Shown: positions 35,267 through 43,919, counted from the stretch's first letter. The stretch is 64,000 bases of DNA from Pseudomonas sp. MWU13-2100 (GCF_023242365.1 NZ_JALLIX010000026.1:1-64000); one strand, 5' to 3'. Program-made: numbers and translations. Notes: generated by a model not told the origin, from the letters alone.

Positions 35267-36103
35267 TTGTGTCGGGCGGTTGCCCGACGGGCTTCGCGCG
35301 GCGGGAGCCATCCGCTGAGCCGGCCGGCGTTTTCCCGCCTGCCTGTCGCCGTGGACCTGCCACTGCTGCGCCAGGCCCTGGCGCAGTTGGGCGACAGCGC
35401 CTGGGTAGCGCATTTCAATCGCGATTACTTCACCGGCGAGTGGAGCGGGGTGGCGCTGGTGTCCGCCAACGATGCCCCGGGCGAACTGGCGCCGGGCAAG
35501 GGCGAGGCGGTTGCGCGCAAGCCCTGGCTGGAGGATCCGCGCTGGTCCTATGGCTTGCAGGGCCTGCCGTTGGAGATCCGTTCGGCGCGTCTGTTACGGC
35601 TGGGGCCGGGTGGGCGGATTCATGAACATCGCGATTACGACCTCAGTCCTCCGGACGCCGACCGACGCCTGCATATTCCCTTGCTCAGCCCGCCTGACGT
35701 GGAGTTCATGCTCGAGGGGCGGTGCATTCCCATGAAGGCCGGCGAATGCTGGTTTCTCGATTTGGCGAGGCCCCACAGTGTCGACAACTGGGGCGATCAC
35801 GATAGGGTCCATCTGGTACTCGACTGTCGTCCGAGTGCCTGGCTGGAACAGCAGATCGCCGCGGGCCTGCCGAGTACCCCGGCGCCCGGCCCGGGCCGGG
35901 CCGCCGTGGCACTCGAACAGTTTCGCCAATGGCTGGAGCGTGACCCGCAACTGTGCCGGGAACTGCAGGCGCACACCGACAGCGAAGCCTTTATTGCCCA
36001 CACCCTGGAGCGCGCCGCCGCCCATGGCCTGCATTTCGCTTGTGAGGACCTGCGCGCGGCCATGAGCCGTGGCCGGCGTTGGAATCAACCATGGACGGCC
36101 TGA
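35267..36103 (+). CDS. Aspartyl/asparaginyl beta-hydroxylase-like dioxygenase
   Basis: A jelly-roll Fe(II)/2-oxoglutarate oxygenase of up to 278 residues. Conserved parts are WVAHFNRDYFTGEWSGVALV; IHEHRDYDLSPPD with the H-x-D ligands; HIPLLSPPDVEF; GECWFLDLARPHSVDNWGDHDRVHLVLD with the second His and the 2-oxoglutarate-binding Arg. Family members hydroxylate Asp or Asn side chains; the Asp/Asn-rich repeats of the adhesin are an attractive substrate, by inference. The start is uncertain. TTG 35267 opens the frame and GTG 35351 just before DLPLLRQ is an alternative, while the coupled ATG at 35220 lies in another frame and stops at 35318. The 3' end overlaps the next gene by 13 bp. Confidence 0.85.
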   Translation: MCRAVARRASRGGSHPLSRPAFSRLPVAVDLPLLRQALAQLGDSAWVAHFNRDYFTGEWSGVALVSANDAPGELAPGKGEAVARKPWLEDPRWSYGLQGLPLEIRSARLLRLGPGGRIHEHRDYDLSPPDADRRLHIPLLSPPDVEFMLEGRCIPMKAGECWFLDLARPHSVDNWGDHDRVHLVLDCRPSAWLEQQIAAGLPSTPAPGPGRAAVALEQFRQWLERDPQLCRELQAHTDSEAFIAHTLERAAAHGLHFACEDLRAAMSRGRRWNQPWTA

Positions 36104-37080
36104 AGGACTGGTTGCCGATTCGCGTCTGGCGCGAAGGCGCCTATTGGCGTGTCGACTGGTGCTGGTTCGGCAAGCGCCGGCTGGATCAGCCGTTTTTTGG
36201 CGATTCGGTGAACGCGGTCCTGCAACTGCCGTTCAATCAGGTCTTCCGGCGTGAGACGCCACTGGCGGTGCTCAGTGAATGGCAGGTGCCGGCGGTGGCG
36301 CCGAGTGCATTCATCTATCACGCCTCGCGGTGCGGTTCGACGTTGATCGGCCAGATGTTGGCGCAGCTGGACAGCCATATCGTGATCAGCGAACCGCCAC
36401 CGCTCGACCGCTTGTTGCGCGACGAGCTCGATCCACAGGCACGGCGTGCCGCCCTGCAGGGGCTGCTGGCGGCCTATGGTCAGCGGCGCTGTGCTGGCGA
36501 AGAGGCGCTGGTGATCAAGCTGGACGCCTGGAATATCGGCGAGTTGCCGTTACTGCGCGAGTGTTTTCCCGAGACGCCCTGGCTGTTCCTGTACCGCGAT
36601 CCGCTGGAAATCGCCGTGTCCCATGTGCGTCGAGCCGGCATGCACATGGTGCCGGGGATGATTGGCCACAGCGTGCTGGACACCCCCGGGCAGGACGACT
36701 CGCGGGAAGACTACATCGCTGCACGCCTCGGGCGGATCCTTCAGAAAGGTTGGGAGCACTGCGTGGCTTTTGGTGGTTTACCGGTCAACTACAACGAACT
36801 GCCGGGGGCGTTGGCCGGGCACCTGGGCGAGTTCTTCGGGCTCGATGACCGGCAGCGCAGCCAGGTGTTTGCGGTTGCCCGGCAGCACGCCAAGCAACCG
36901 GACCAGGTGTTTGTGCCGGACAGCCAGGACAAGCACCGGCAAGCGTCGGAGCGGCTCAAGGAACGGGTGGCGTTCTGGGCCGAGGGACCTTATCAGGCGC
37001 TGGAAACCCTGCGGGCTGAACGCAATCCTCCCGGAACATCCGGTCGTCTCTTGATCGCGCGCAATGGCCGTCAACGCTAA
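36091..37080 (+). CDS. Sulfotransferase family protein (2)
   Basis: A 329-residue soluble protein with the PAPS-binding loop FIYHASRCGSTLIGQMLAQL (about 70-90). A second binding segment follows (PWLFLYRDPLEIAVSHVRRAG), then a C-terminal FFGLDDRQRSQVFAVARQHAK region. It differs from the enzyme at 24796 and belongs to another branch of the fold. ATG 36091 is preferred over an upstream TTG at 36079. It overlaps the dioxygenase gene by 13 bp, so the TolC-family, dioxygenase and sulfotransferase genes form one unit downstream of the adhesin. Likely role: sulfation of the exported protein or an attached glycan. Confidence 0.82.
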   Translation: MDGLKDWLPIRVWREGAYWRVDWCWFGKRRLDQPFFGDSVNAVLQLPFNQVFRRETPLAVLSEWQVPAVAPSAFIYHASRCGSTLIGQMLAQLDSHIVISEPPPLDRLLRDELDPQARRAALQGLLAAYGQRRCAGEEALVIKLDAWNIGELPLLRECFPETPWLFLYRDPLEIAVSHVRRAGMHMVPGMIGHSVLDTPGQDDSREDYIAARLGRILQKGWEHCVAFGGLPVNYNELPGALAGHLGEFFGLDDRQRSQVFAVARQHAKQPDQVFVPDSQDKHRQASERLKERVAFWAEGPYQALETLRAERNPPGTSGRLLIARNGRQR

Positions 37081-37114
37081 CGCGGAATCTCAAGCCTAGC
37101 CGAAATTTGAATTT

Positions 37115-37144
37115 GTGGTGAGCGGGCAAGCCTGCTCGCCACAA
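37115..37144. repeat. REP-like hairpin between convergent genes
   Basis: GTGGTGAGCGGGC-AAG-CCTGCTCGCCAC is a strong hairpin related to REP elements. It lies 35 bp after the sulfotransferase and 45 bp after the convergent slipin gene and may end both transcripts. Confidence 0.7.
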
Positions 37145-37188
37145 CACCGCGCCTGCTTGTGAATTTCTTGACTGGCGGTCCTCGGGCG

Positions 37189-37956
37189 TCAGGTCTTGTC
37201 CTTCGCCGACAGATCGGCCATGCCCTTCAACAGCTCGATCGGCAGCGGAAACACGATGGTCGAACTCTTGTCCCCGGCAATCGACGACAGCGTCTGCATA
37301 TACCGCAACTGCATGGCCCCTGGTTGGCGGCCGAGCATCTCGGCGGCCTGCATCAGCTTCTCGGAGGCCTGCAACTCCCCTTCGGCGTGAATCACCTTGG
37401 CCCGCCGTTCCCGTTCGGCCTCGGCCTGCTTGGCAATGGCGCGGATCATCGACTCGTTGAGGTCCACATGCTTGATCTCGACGTTGGCCACCTTGATCCC
37501 CCAGGCGTCGGTCTGGGCGTCCAGTACCTGCTGGACATCGGAATTGAGCTTCTCCCGCTCGGCCAGCAGCTCATCCAACTCATGCTTGCCGAGTACCGCG
37601 CGCAATGTCGTTTGGGCCAGCTGACTGGTCGCAGCGAGAAAATTCTCCACCTGGATAATCGCCTTCTGCGGATCGAGCACGCGGAAATACAGCACCGCGT
37701 TGACCTTCACCGAGACGTTGTCGCGGGTGATCACGTCCTGCGGCGGGACATCGTGGACCACGGTGCGCAGGTCCACCCGGACCATCTGCTGCACCAGCGG
37801 AATCAATATGATCAGCCCGGGGCCCTTGACCTGCCAGAAGCGGCCGAGCTGGAACACCACACCGCGTTCGTATTCACGCAGGATGCGAAAGGTCGAGGCC
37901 GCCAGCATCAGCAGCAGGAACGCGAGCAGCGCGCCGGAACCCAATTGCAGGATCAT
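37189..37956 (-). CDS. Slipin (SPFH/band 7) family membrane protein
   Basis: A 255-residue protein with one N-terminal TM (LGSGALLAFLLLMLAAS) and an SPFH domain (REYERGVVFQLGRF, GPGLIILIPLVQQMVRVDLR, ITRDNVSVKVNAVLYFRV). A charged coiled coil ends it (AKQAEAERERRAKVIHAEGELQASEKL), typical of bacterial stomatin homologues that form membrane rings. ATG 37956 is chosen because GAGGAG lies 8 bp upstream; a TTG two codons earlier is unlikely. It follows the nfeD-like gene by 2 bp, the usual slipin/NfeD pairing. Confidence 0.92.
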   Translation of the reverse strand: MILQLGSGALLAFLLLMLAASTFRILREYERGVVFQLGRFWQVKGPGLIILIPLVQQMVRVDLRTVVHDVPPQDVITRDNVSVKVNAVLYFRVLDPQKAIIQVENFLAATSQLAQTTLRAVLGKHELDELLAEREKLNSDVQQVLDAQTDAWGIKVANVEIKHVDLNESMIRAIAKQAEAERERRAKVIHAEGELQASEKLMQAAEMLGRQPGAMQLRYMQTLSSIAGDKSSTIVFPLPIELLKGMADLSAKDKT

Positions 37957-37958
37957 GA

Positions 37959-38546
37959 TCAATCTCCTCGCCTCGGCGGGTCGTCAACGGCTTTCACTTC
38001 CAGGAGCAGGCCCTTGCGTGCGATGACCCGGACCTGTTGACCGGTGTGCAGCGGCGTGGGGCTGAGGACCTGCCAGTTTTCGCCTTGCAACTGCACCCAA
38101 CCGGCGTAGGCGTCGTCTGCTTTCAGCGCGGTCACCGGGGTCAGGCTGCCTTCCAGCCCGGCATCGCCACTGACCACCTGGCGCTGGCGGGCCTTGAGGG
38201 CCGCGACGATCAAACCGACCAGCAAGAGCAGCCCGATCAGCATCAGGGTGAGTTTCAACGGCTGTGCAGTGTTGTCGTCGAACAGCTGTGGGTCGAACAG
38301 GATCAGCGTGCCCGCCACCACGGCGACGAGACCACTGAAGCCGATCACGCCGAAGCTGGGCAGCAGGGCCTCGACGACGATCAGGGCGATACCCAGCAGG
38401 ATCAGCCCGGAACCGGAGTCGTCGATGGGCAGCACCAGCAGGGTCACGACGGAGTCGGCGCCTTCGGCAAGTTGGGGCCCAACGGGCCATACGATCAGCC
38501 ACCCGAGCAACAACCAAGCCCACCAGCAACGACTGCTCACTTGCAT
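37959..38546 (-). CDS. NfeD family protein (short form)
   Basis: A 195-residue protein with an N-terminal signal/TM (CWWAWLLLGWLIVWPVGP), three TM helices (GSGLILLGIALIVVEALLPS, GFSGLVAVVAGTLILF, LTLMLIGLLLLVGLIVAALK) and a C-terminal OB-fold NfeD domain (GSLTPVTALKADDAYAGWVQLQGENWQVLS, then GQQVRVIARKGLLLEV). The ClpP-like serine protease part of long NfeD proteins is absent. It partners with the slipin gene immediately downstream. The start is uncertain: ATG 38546 has GGAG very close to it, and ATG 38570 or a more upstream start cannot be excluded. Confidence 0.85.
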   Translation of the reverse strand: MQVSSRCWWAWLLLGWLIVWPVGPQLAEGADSVVTLLVLPIDDSGSGLILLGIALIVVEALLPSFGVIGFSGLVAVVAGTLILFDPQLFDDNTAQPLKLTLMLIGLLLLVGLIVAALKARQRQVVSGDAGLEGSLTPVTALKADDAYAGWVQLQGENWQVLSPTPLHTGQQVRVIARKGLLLEVKAVDDPPRRGD

Positions 38547-38670
38547 TCTCCGCGAGTTCGTCACCCCCATTAAGAAGCTTAGTCGAGTGGGGACGCCCCG
38601 GCGGATAAACCTCTGCTCGCGGGCGCCCACAGGTTCGGGGCGTACACAACATCTGGGTATGACGCTGTCA

Positions 38671-38697
38671 TGTAGGAGCAGGACTTGCCCGCGAAGC
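38671..38697. repeat. Single REP element
   Basis: TGTAGGAGCAGGACTTGCCC followed by GCGAAGC matches the REP arm found at 13179; no inverted partner was seen. Confidence 0.6.
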
Positions 38698-38850
38698 TTT
38701 TTAGACCCGACCCGACTATCGGGGATCTGTGATAGCGAGAACGGTTACTGACGTTAAGCCGACGCCTGGCGCTGAACTGCCTAGACTCTTACCCAAGGAA
38801 TGCAGCAAACCCATCGCCCTGGGGCATTCGACAGGGCTCGGAGGTGCATC

Positions 38851-39312
38851 ATGCGCATGGCAAAAACCGTGCAGCGCAGCCTGGAACAGGCGCACTGCGA
38901 ATTCGACATCGTCGCTCATCCGCATTCGTCCAGCAGCCTGGAAACCGCCCGCCTGGCGGGGATCCCGGCCGAACGCATGGCCAAATCGGTGGTGCTCGAC
39001 GACCAGCACGGGCACTACCTGATGGCGGTCCTGCCCGCCAGCCAGCACCTGGACCTGAGCAAGGTCCGTGGCGCCAGCACCTGGCAGATCACCCGGGAAA
39101 GCACCCTGGCCTATCTGTTCCAGGACTGCGAACGCGGTGCCGTGCCGGCCCTGGGCGAGTCCTATGGCTTGAAGATGGTGGTCGATCCGCAATTGACCCG
39201 CCAGCACGACATCTACGTGGAAGCCGGCAACCACCACAACCTGGTGCATATGCAGATGGACCAGTACCTGAAACTGGTGCCCCATGCCGAGGTGTGCGAG
39301 GTCTGCCACTGA
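38851..39312 (+). CDS. YbaK/EbsC-type aminoacyl-tRNA deacylase-like protein
   Basis: A 153-residue protein of the YbaK/ProX editing fold. Features are AHPHSSSSLETARLAGIPAERMAKSVVLDDQHGHYLMAVLPA with the conserved Lys, LDLSKVRGA, and the closing NHHNLVHMQMDQYLKL. Family members hydrolyse mischarged tRNAs. The C-terminal HAEVCEVCH adds a Cys/His cluster that could bind metal. ATG 38851 has GGAGG 7 bp upstream; an in-frame ATG at 38800 lacks a site. Confidence 0.88.
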   Translation: MRMAKTVQRSLEQAHCEFDIVAHPHSSSSLETARLAGIPAERMAKSVVLDDQHGHYLMAVLPASQHLDLSKVRGASTWQITRESTLAYLFQDCERGAVPALGESYGLKMVVDPQLTRQHDIYVEAGNHHNLVHMQMDQYLKLVPHAEVCEVCH

Positions 39313-39421
39313 GGTCCGGGCGCGGTCTGTTCTCTACTCACGCGGTGCTTCACGGCGGGAACGCCCTTGCTCGCGAAACTGTCTGACCAGTACCGCCATT
39401 TTCCCTATATCGGAGAGCCCC

Positions 39422-39667
39422 ATGCAATCGCCTGACCACAGCTTGCCGTCCCTGTTCAAGCAACTGGGCCTGCCCGACGACCCCGTCAGCATCGACCGTT
39501 TTATCGCCACCCACTCGCCGCTCAAGCCGGAGCTGCATCTGGCCGACGCGTTTTTCTGGAGCAAGAGCCAGGCGGACTTTCTGCGTGACGAGATCCTGGA
39601 CGATGCCGACTGGGCGGAAGTGGTGGATCAGTTGGATGTGTTGTTGAGGAAGGGGAGAGGGGTGTAA
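39422..39667 (+). CDS. DUF2789 family protein
   Basis: An 81-residue soluble protein with LPSLFKQLGLPDDPVSIDRFIATH, LADAFFWSKSQADFLRDEILDDADWAEVVDQLD, the usual DUF2789 layout. Function is unknown. ATG 39422 follows CGGAGAGCCCC. The last codons run into the A-rich DNA at the border of the restriction-modification island. Confidence 0.85.
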   Translation: MQSPDHSLPSLFKQLGLPDDPVSIDRFIATHSPLKPELHLADAFFWSKSQADFLRDEILDDADWAEVVDQLDVLLRKGRGV

Positions 39668-39889
39668 AAAAATGTGGAAAATGCCCTAAATGTAAAAAAA
39701 TCTGGGGAAGAGATAAAAAATCTGGGCTTTAATCGCGTTAATCAGTTTTTTCTGCGGTCCTGTAGCGAGCGGGCTCGAAGCTCTTCACTCCGTAGGCGGG
39801 ATTGCTCCCTGCCCCTGCTTTTGAGGCAGATATCCGTTGTCCATCGCGGAGTTCACGGAACGAAGTCGATCCAGTTGTAATTGGGGTGA

Positions 39890-40663
39890 TTACAATGTCG
39901 TTAGCTCAACCGCCAGCATGTTGGCAATACATACCTTTGCCCCTGCCTGGGCGATGTGTCCGACGACAGTGTGAGATCGATGATTAAGCCCGTCTGCGTT
40001 GACGATCAAATCTTGCTCCCCCACTTCTGTGAAGCGCTCGTCTGCCTTCATGCAATTTTTCGTTTCATTCATCATTGCAATAATCTGCGTAGGTTCAACG
40101 TAGCCCAGTAGACCGATTACGCCATTGGTCTCGTAGGGGTCGATCGCACGGACAAAGCATCCAAATCCAGCCTCACCAAGCAGATCGTTCGCGATGTCTT
40201 TTGCCAAGCGAACGATTTTCGCTTCCATGGCGAACTGGAGCTGCAATGTCGGATTAGCAGGAAAGAACACAAGATCTGGACGCTTTGAACTCGAGCCTGT
40301 AGCAACGTCGCTGGGGGCCGTATGGTCGGGAATAACGCAAGCAATACTAATTCCCGGCACCAGCGCTGCGACTCCTCCGCGTTCTTGTAGCAACCGGTTG
40401 GCTTCGGTCGATAAGTGGGCTGTAATGGCCGTTTCTGAGATATTGGCTGGCACTGCAGTTGCGCGCTTTCGTTTTGTAGTGGCGCCTGGTGTTGTACAGA
40501 ACTGCTGCCACCTAATGGGCTGCACCAAGGCGTGATGAGCCGACAGGAGGACGTCGTAGCACTGGGTAACGAAATTTGCTAACAATGATGCGCGATACGG
40601 GTTGACGCCCGTCTCGACTAAGGACCGATGAAGCTTCGCTAAGAAATTTTCAGGGGAGGTCAT
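39890..40663 (-). CDS. Probable restriction endonuclease (PD-(D/E)xK-like)
   Basis: A 257-residue protein with the candidate nuclease core RPDLVFFPANPTLQLQFAMEAK, split here as PD at about 128 and E-A-K about 17 residues later. The helical N-terminal part is (FLAKLHRSLVETGVNPYRASLLANFV). Its start overlaps the stop of the large methylase gene (ATGA), the arrangement expected for a restriction-modification pair. The recognition sequence cannot be told. A perfect inverted repeat TTGTAAT-N7-ATTACAA (39875-39895) overlaps its stop codon. Confidence 0.75.
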   Translation of the reverse strand: MTSPENFLAKLHRSLVETGVNPYRASLLANFVTQCYDVLLSAHHALVQPIRWQQFCTTPGATTKRKRATAVPANISETAITAHLSTEANRLLQERGGVAALVPGISIACVIPDHTAPSDVATGSSSKRPDLVFFPANPTLQLQFAMEAKIVRLAKDIANDLLGEAGFGCFVRAIDPYETNGVIGLLGYVEPTQIIAMMNETKNCMKADERFTEVGEQDLIVNADGLNHRSHTVVGHIAQAGAKVCIANMLAVELTTL

Positions 40664-43560
40664 TGAGCGGCCAAGAGAAGGTTTGTAACTCGCAGTGCAT
40701 CGCCGTACGCACGGTCAAGCGAGAAGTTGAGGCGTCCGGCTGGCTTATCGATTTGTATTTGTCGCCCACCTTCAGTCCACGTGACATGCGCTGAGTCATA
40801 GAATTGAAACGCGGTCAAGCCGGCATCCGGCGGCGTTGGTAGCGGCTCGGCCATGTCAATGATGATTTGAGCCGAAGAATCGCTTATGCAACTCGCATCG
40901 CAGCGTCGAAAGAGTGTGCCAAAGTTGCCGAGCAAGGAGGTGCTCAACACCGACAAGTAGTCATCCGGTACCTTGTCAATGCGCTCGTTTGCATTGGCAG
41001 GTGTGAGGCCATTTTCAAATTGAAGGCGCATGTCAAGATAGTCCTGCATGGCGGCCGCGACGTCCTGGACCTGCATCGCCGTGATAAAGTCCTGCGTGTC
41101 AGTGGCATCGTCATCGTCCTCTGCTTGCAGAAAGTACTCCGGTCTAGGCACTACAATTTCGTTGAGGTCACGCCTCTCGACTCGAGTGCGATCCACCTGC
41201 CACAGTTGTCCGAACAATGCGAATTGAAAGCGTGCGAAGTCGCTCATCAGGAAGCGCCCTAGCTTAGATAGCACGGCCGCACGCTCAGTGAGCGTCAAGT
41301 GGGTCGGTTCGTCTTTCCAGTAGATCACGTTCATTGACGAGTTAACCGCGAGAGGAAATCTGACCTCTAAGGCTTGGGCCAGGCTTCGCGAGACCAGCAA
41401 GCGCTCGCTCTGAAACTTCTTGCGATGCTGTGCGCTGCAGGCTTCGAGCTGCTGTTCAGACAATTGTTTAGGGTGGTTCGCTAGCGTTGTGAACCCGTCA
41501 CCGTATTTGGTGAAGTCGCTGATGCTACAGATCTCGTCGGCGCGTAAAAGAGTTCTTGCTGGTGTGCTACCTCCCGCAGATACCAGTCCCAGTTGCACCA
41601 GCAGTTCACCGAATGTGGTTGCTGTGGCTCGTGACACGGCTTGGCGTAGCCTGTTCTTTGCGGCGCGATCCAGAGGGCGAAGCGCATACGCATCGAAAAT
41701 CTGTCCCTGATCGCGAAAGACAAGGACGCTAGGCATCCACTGCACGTCAGAGCAGTCGATCGCCAGCGTCCACATTGCCTTGGGCGTGAAAGGCTGAGTC
41801 CACAGGGCAGGCGAATAGAGCGCAGTGCGGCTTGCATATGTAACCGCACGCGCGGAGACAAACAGCAAAGCAGCGGGCTGCTCAGCGTTCTCGAAAAGAT
41901 GTCGACGCCATTGCGACAAATTGACGATGGCCCGAACATGAAAAGTCTGCCCCAATGCGGGTAGAAATGTCTTCGCGGAAGGGCTCGAAATCGACTTCGA
42001 CGGCATGACAAGGCCAAGCATGCCGTCGGAACCTAGGTAGCGCCTCAAGCTCAACCACGTGATAATTTCAGACGCTTCCTGACCATCGACCGGATCATCG
42101 CTGTCAACTGTGCAGGTTGTGACCTTCTCTAGCGGCTTCCAAGGTGGGTTGCCTACCACACAGGTAAACTCAATTTCTTCGAAATGTCTCGGCGAACTGA
42201 AGAAGTCTGCCACCAAGATGTTCGAACCGATGAGGCGCGGAAAGACCTTCGGTCGCCGCCTCTCGGTGACAATGGCCAGCAACTCGGCCTGATCCGCGTA
42301 CTCAAGGATATTTAGATAAAGGCTGAATGCAGCAACTGCCGCTGCCGATGCAGCCTTCTCGATTCCGTAGATGCATTGCACTAGGATTTGGCGCAATTCT
42401 TCCATAGGGAGGCGTTGCAATCGACGTTCGACAAGGATGCGCTCAACGATCCGCCGGAAGGCGGCTACGAGGAATACGCCGGATCCCGCAGTGGGATCTA
42501 GAACGCGTGAGTCCTTTGAGAACTCTTGTTCATCGCCAAGTCGATTAACGACAAAGTCCACAAGAAACGGTGGTGTGTAGACCACACCATCATTGCGTAC
42601 GCTAGCGGGACTCTCGCTCCTCAGGAATTCCTCATAGACCGCCGAGAGTGTTTCGACCTGGATCGCTCTCAGGTCAATTTCGAAGAGCTCGGTCTGCTCG
42701 CCTCCCTTGTGTAGCGTTGTGCCTCCACGCAGGTAATCGATCGCCAAATCAAGATGCTTTTGCTGGATCTTGAGCCGTTCATTGAGGTCCAACACAAAGA
42801 CCGTGCCGTTAAAAATGTCATCGATCCGATCCTGCAGTTCCCAAAATTGGGCAAGAGTGATTGCCGGTCGGACGACATGCGATGAGTCGTCGTCTACGAC
42901 CAACCCTTGCGCCCATGCACTGGGCACAATCCCTCTATCCAATAGGAGGAACGTATAGAGGACACGCCCGATCAGTCGGTTGACGATCACTGCAGGAAGC
43001 TCGCCGCCCTCAATCGCAGTGGCTAGGCGCTTGTGAAGGTGATCCAGTGCTCGCAGCAGGCGCTTGTCCACAGTCCCTGCCGACTGAAGCCTGAAATCTC
43101 GCCATTGCAATGATGATCGTAGGCGCACAGCGGCGAAGTCTTTAAGGACAGAGCCTGCACCTATCTTCTTCAGATCATCTAAGTCAGCAGAAAATATAAG
43201 TGTCGTCCAATCGCCTTCAGACGCGAAATCAAAGCCAGGACAAACAATGAAGCGCTCTTGGACCGCGATGATGAGCCACGGTGCGAGACCCTGGCTCCAT
43301 ACCCAGCGATGGTGACGCCGTGCTTCCTCAATGCTATCGGCGTGTGCAAGGTAGACAATGGGAACGAATCGGCCGGTAACTCGGTTACCAAATCCAGGCT
43401 CCCATGCGCCGAAACAGGCTTGCAGCTTGATCGCGTCCGCGGCAGCGTGCAACGCATGAGCACTACCAATCGCACGAGCGAAGTCTGACGGTCCTTGAAG
43501 TAGCCCCTCATCGCCGTAGTAACCGAGCGTGTCGACAAGCAGATCGATGCTAGCGCTCAC
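40660..43560 (-). CDS. Large N6-adenine DNA methyltransferase (Eco57I-like)
   Basis: A 966-residue protein. Residues 1-330 are an unclassified N-terminal part. The gamma-class methylase core begins with VYTPPFLVDFVVNRL and the SAM motif VLDPTAGSGVFLVAAF near 350. The catalytic motif CVVGNPPWKPLEK is near 468. The C-terminal half (ERRDLNEIVVPRPEYFLQ) resembles a target-recognition domain. It is the modification subunit for the nuclease gene coupled to its 3' end. The N-terminal region shows no clear PD-(D/E)xK site by eye, so this is not obviously a self-contained type IIG enzyme. Codon use and GC are lower than in flanking genes, which suggests transfer. Confidence 0.88.
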   Translation of the reverse strand: MSASIDLLVDTLGYYGDEGLLQGPSDFARAIGSAHALHAAADAIKLQACFGAWEPGFGNRVTGRFVPIVYLAHADSIEEARRHHRWVWSQGLAPWLIIAVQERFIVCPGFDFASEGDWTTLIFSADLDDLKKIGAGSVLKDFAAVRLRSSLQWRDFRLQSAGTVDKRLLRALDHLHKRLATAIEGGELPAVIVNRLIGRVLYTFLLLDRGIVPSAWAQGLVVDDDSSHVVRPAITLAQFWELQDRIDDIFNGTVFVLDLNERLKIQQKHLDLAIDYLRGGTTLHKGGEQTELFEIDLRAIQVETLSAVYEEFLRSESPASVRNDGVVYTPPFLVDFVVNRLGDEQEFSKDSRVLDPTAGSGVFLVAAFRRIVERILVERRLQRLPMEELRQILVQCIYGIEKAASAAAVAAFSLYLNILEYADQAELLAIVTERRRPKVFPRLIGSNILVADFFSSPRHFEEIEFTCVVGNPPWKPLEKVTTCTVDSDDPVDGQEASEIITWLSLRRYLGSDGMLGLVMPSKSISSPSAKTFLPALGQTFHVRAIVNLSQWRRHLFENAEQPAALLFVSARAVTYASRTALYSPALWTQPFTPKAMWTLAIDCSDVQWMPSVLVFRDQGQIFDAYALRPLDRAAKNRLRQAVSRATATTFGELLVQLGLVSAGGSTPARTLLRADEICSISDFTKYGDGFTTLANHPKQLSEQQLEACSAQHRKKFQSERLLVSRSLAQALEVRFPLAVNSSMNVIYWKDEPTHLTLTERAAVLSKLGRFLMSDFARFQFALFGQLWQVDRTRVERRDLNEIVVPRPEYFLQAEDDDDATDTQDFITAMQVQDVAAAMQDYLDMRLQFENGLTPANANERIDKVPDDYLSVLSTSLLGNFGTLFRRCDASCISDSSAQIIIDMAEPLPTPPDAGLTAFQFYDSAHVTWTEGGRQIQIDKPAGRLNFSLDRAYGDALRVTNLLLAAQ

Positions 43561-43700
43561 AACAGTCCCTCGGGCTGGTTGACCTCTGCAGCTCCTTGAC
43601 GACTACCGCCAGGACCAAGCCGATTTTGGGCTCCCCTGCCGAATCCACTGGCACCAAGAGGCATGACAAGTTAACTGACACTGCTACCGGTTGGTACAGC

Positions 43701-43919
43701 TTAAGGGATAACACCGGAACTCCCCAAAAGCCGGTCATTATTGACGCCACAGTTAGCTGCGTCGCAGAGAAGCATAGCGATGATGGCATAGGTGCGCGGA
43801 ATCGCGCCCGACTTCGAGTAGTTCGACACCGACGCTGGCCGAATGCAGAGGTACGATGCGAAGTCATTGATGGTCATCCCTGCCTTACCAAGATGGTGAT
43901 GAAACTCGGCGTAAAGCAC
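43701..43919 (-). CDS. XRE-like helix-turn-helix regulator of the restriction-modification genes
   Basis: A 72-residue protein with a helix-turn-helix pattern (AGMTINDFASYLCIRPASVSNYSKSGAIP) followed by a dimerisation-like helix (YAIIAMLLCDAANCG). Size and position, 140 bp upstream of the methylase gene on the same strand, fit a C-protein-type controller that delays nuclease expression after entry into a new host. No clear C-box was found by eye upstream of 43919. Confidence 0.75.
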   Translation of the reverse strand: MLYAEFHHHLGKAGMTINDFASYLCIRPASVSNYSKSGAIPRTYAIIAMLLCDAANCGVNNDRLLGSSGVIP

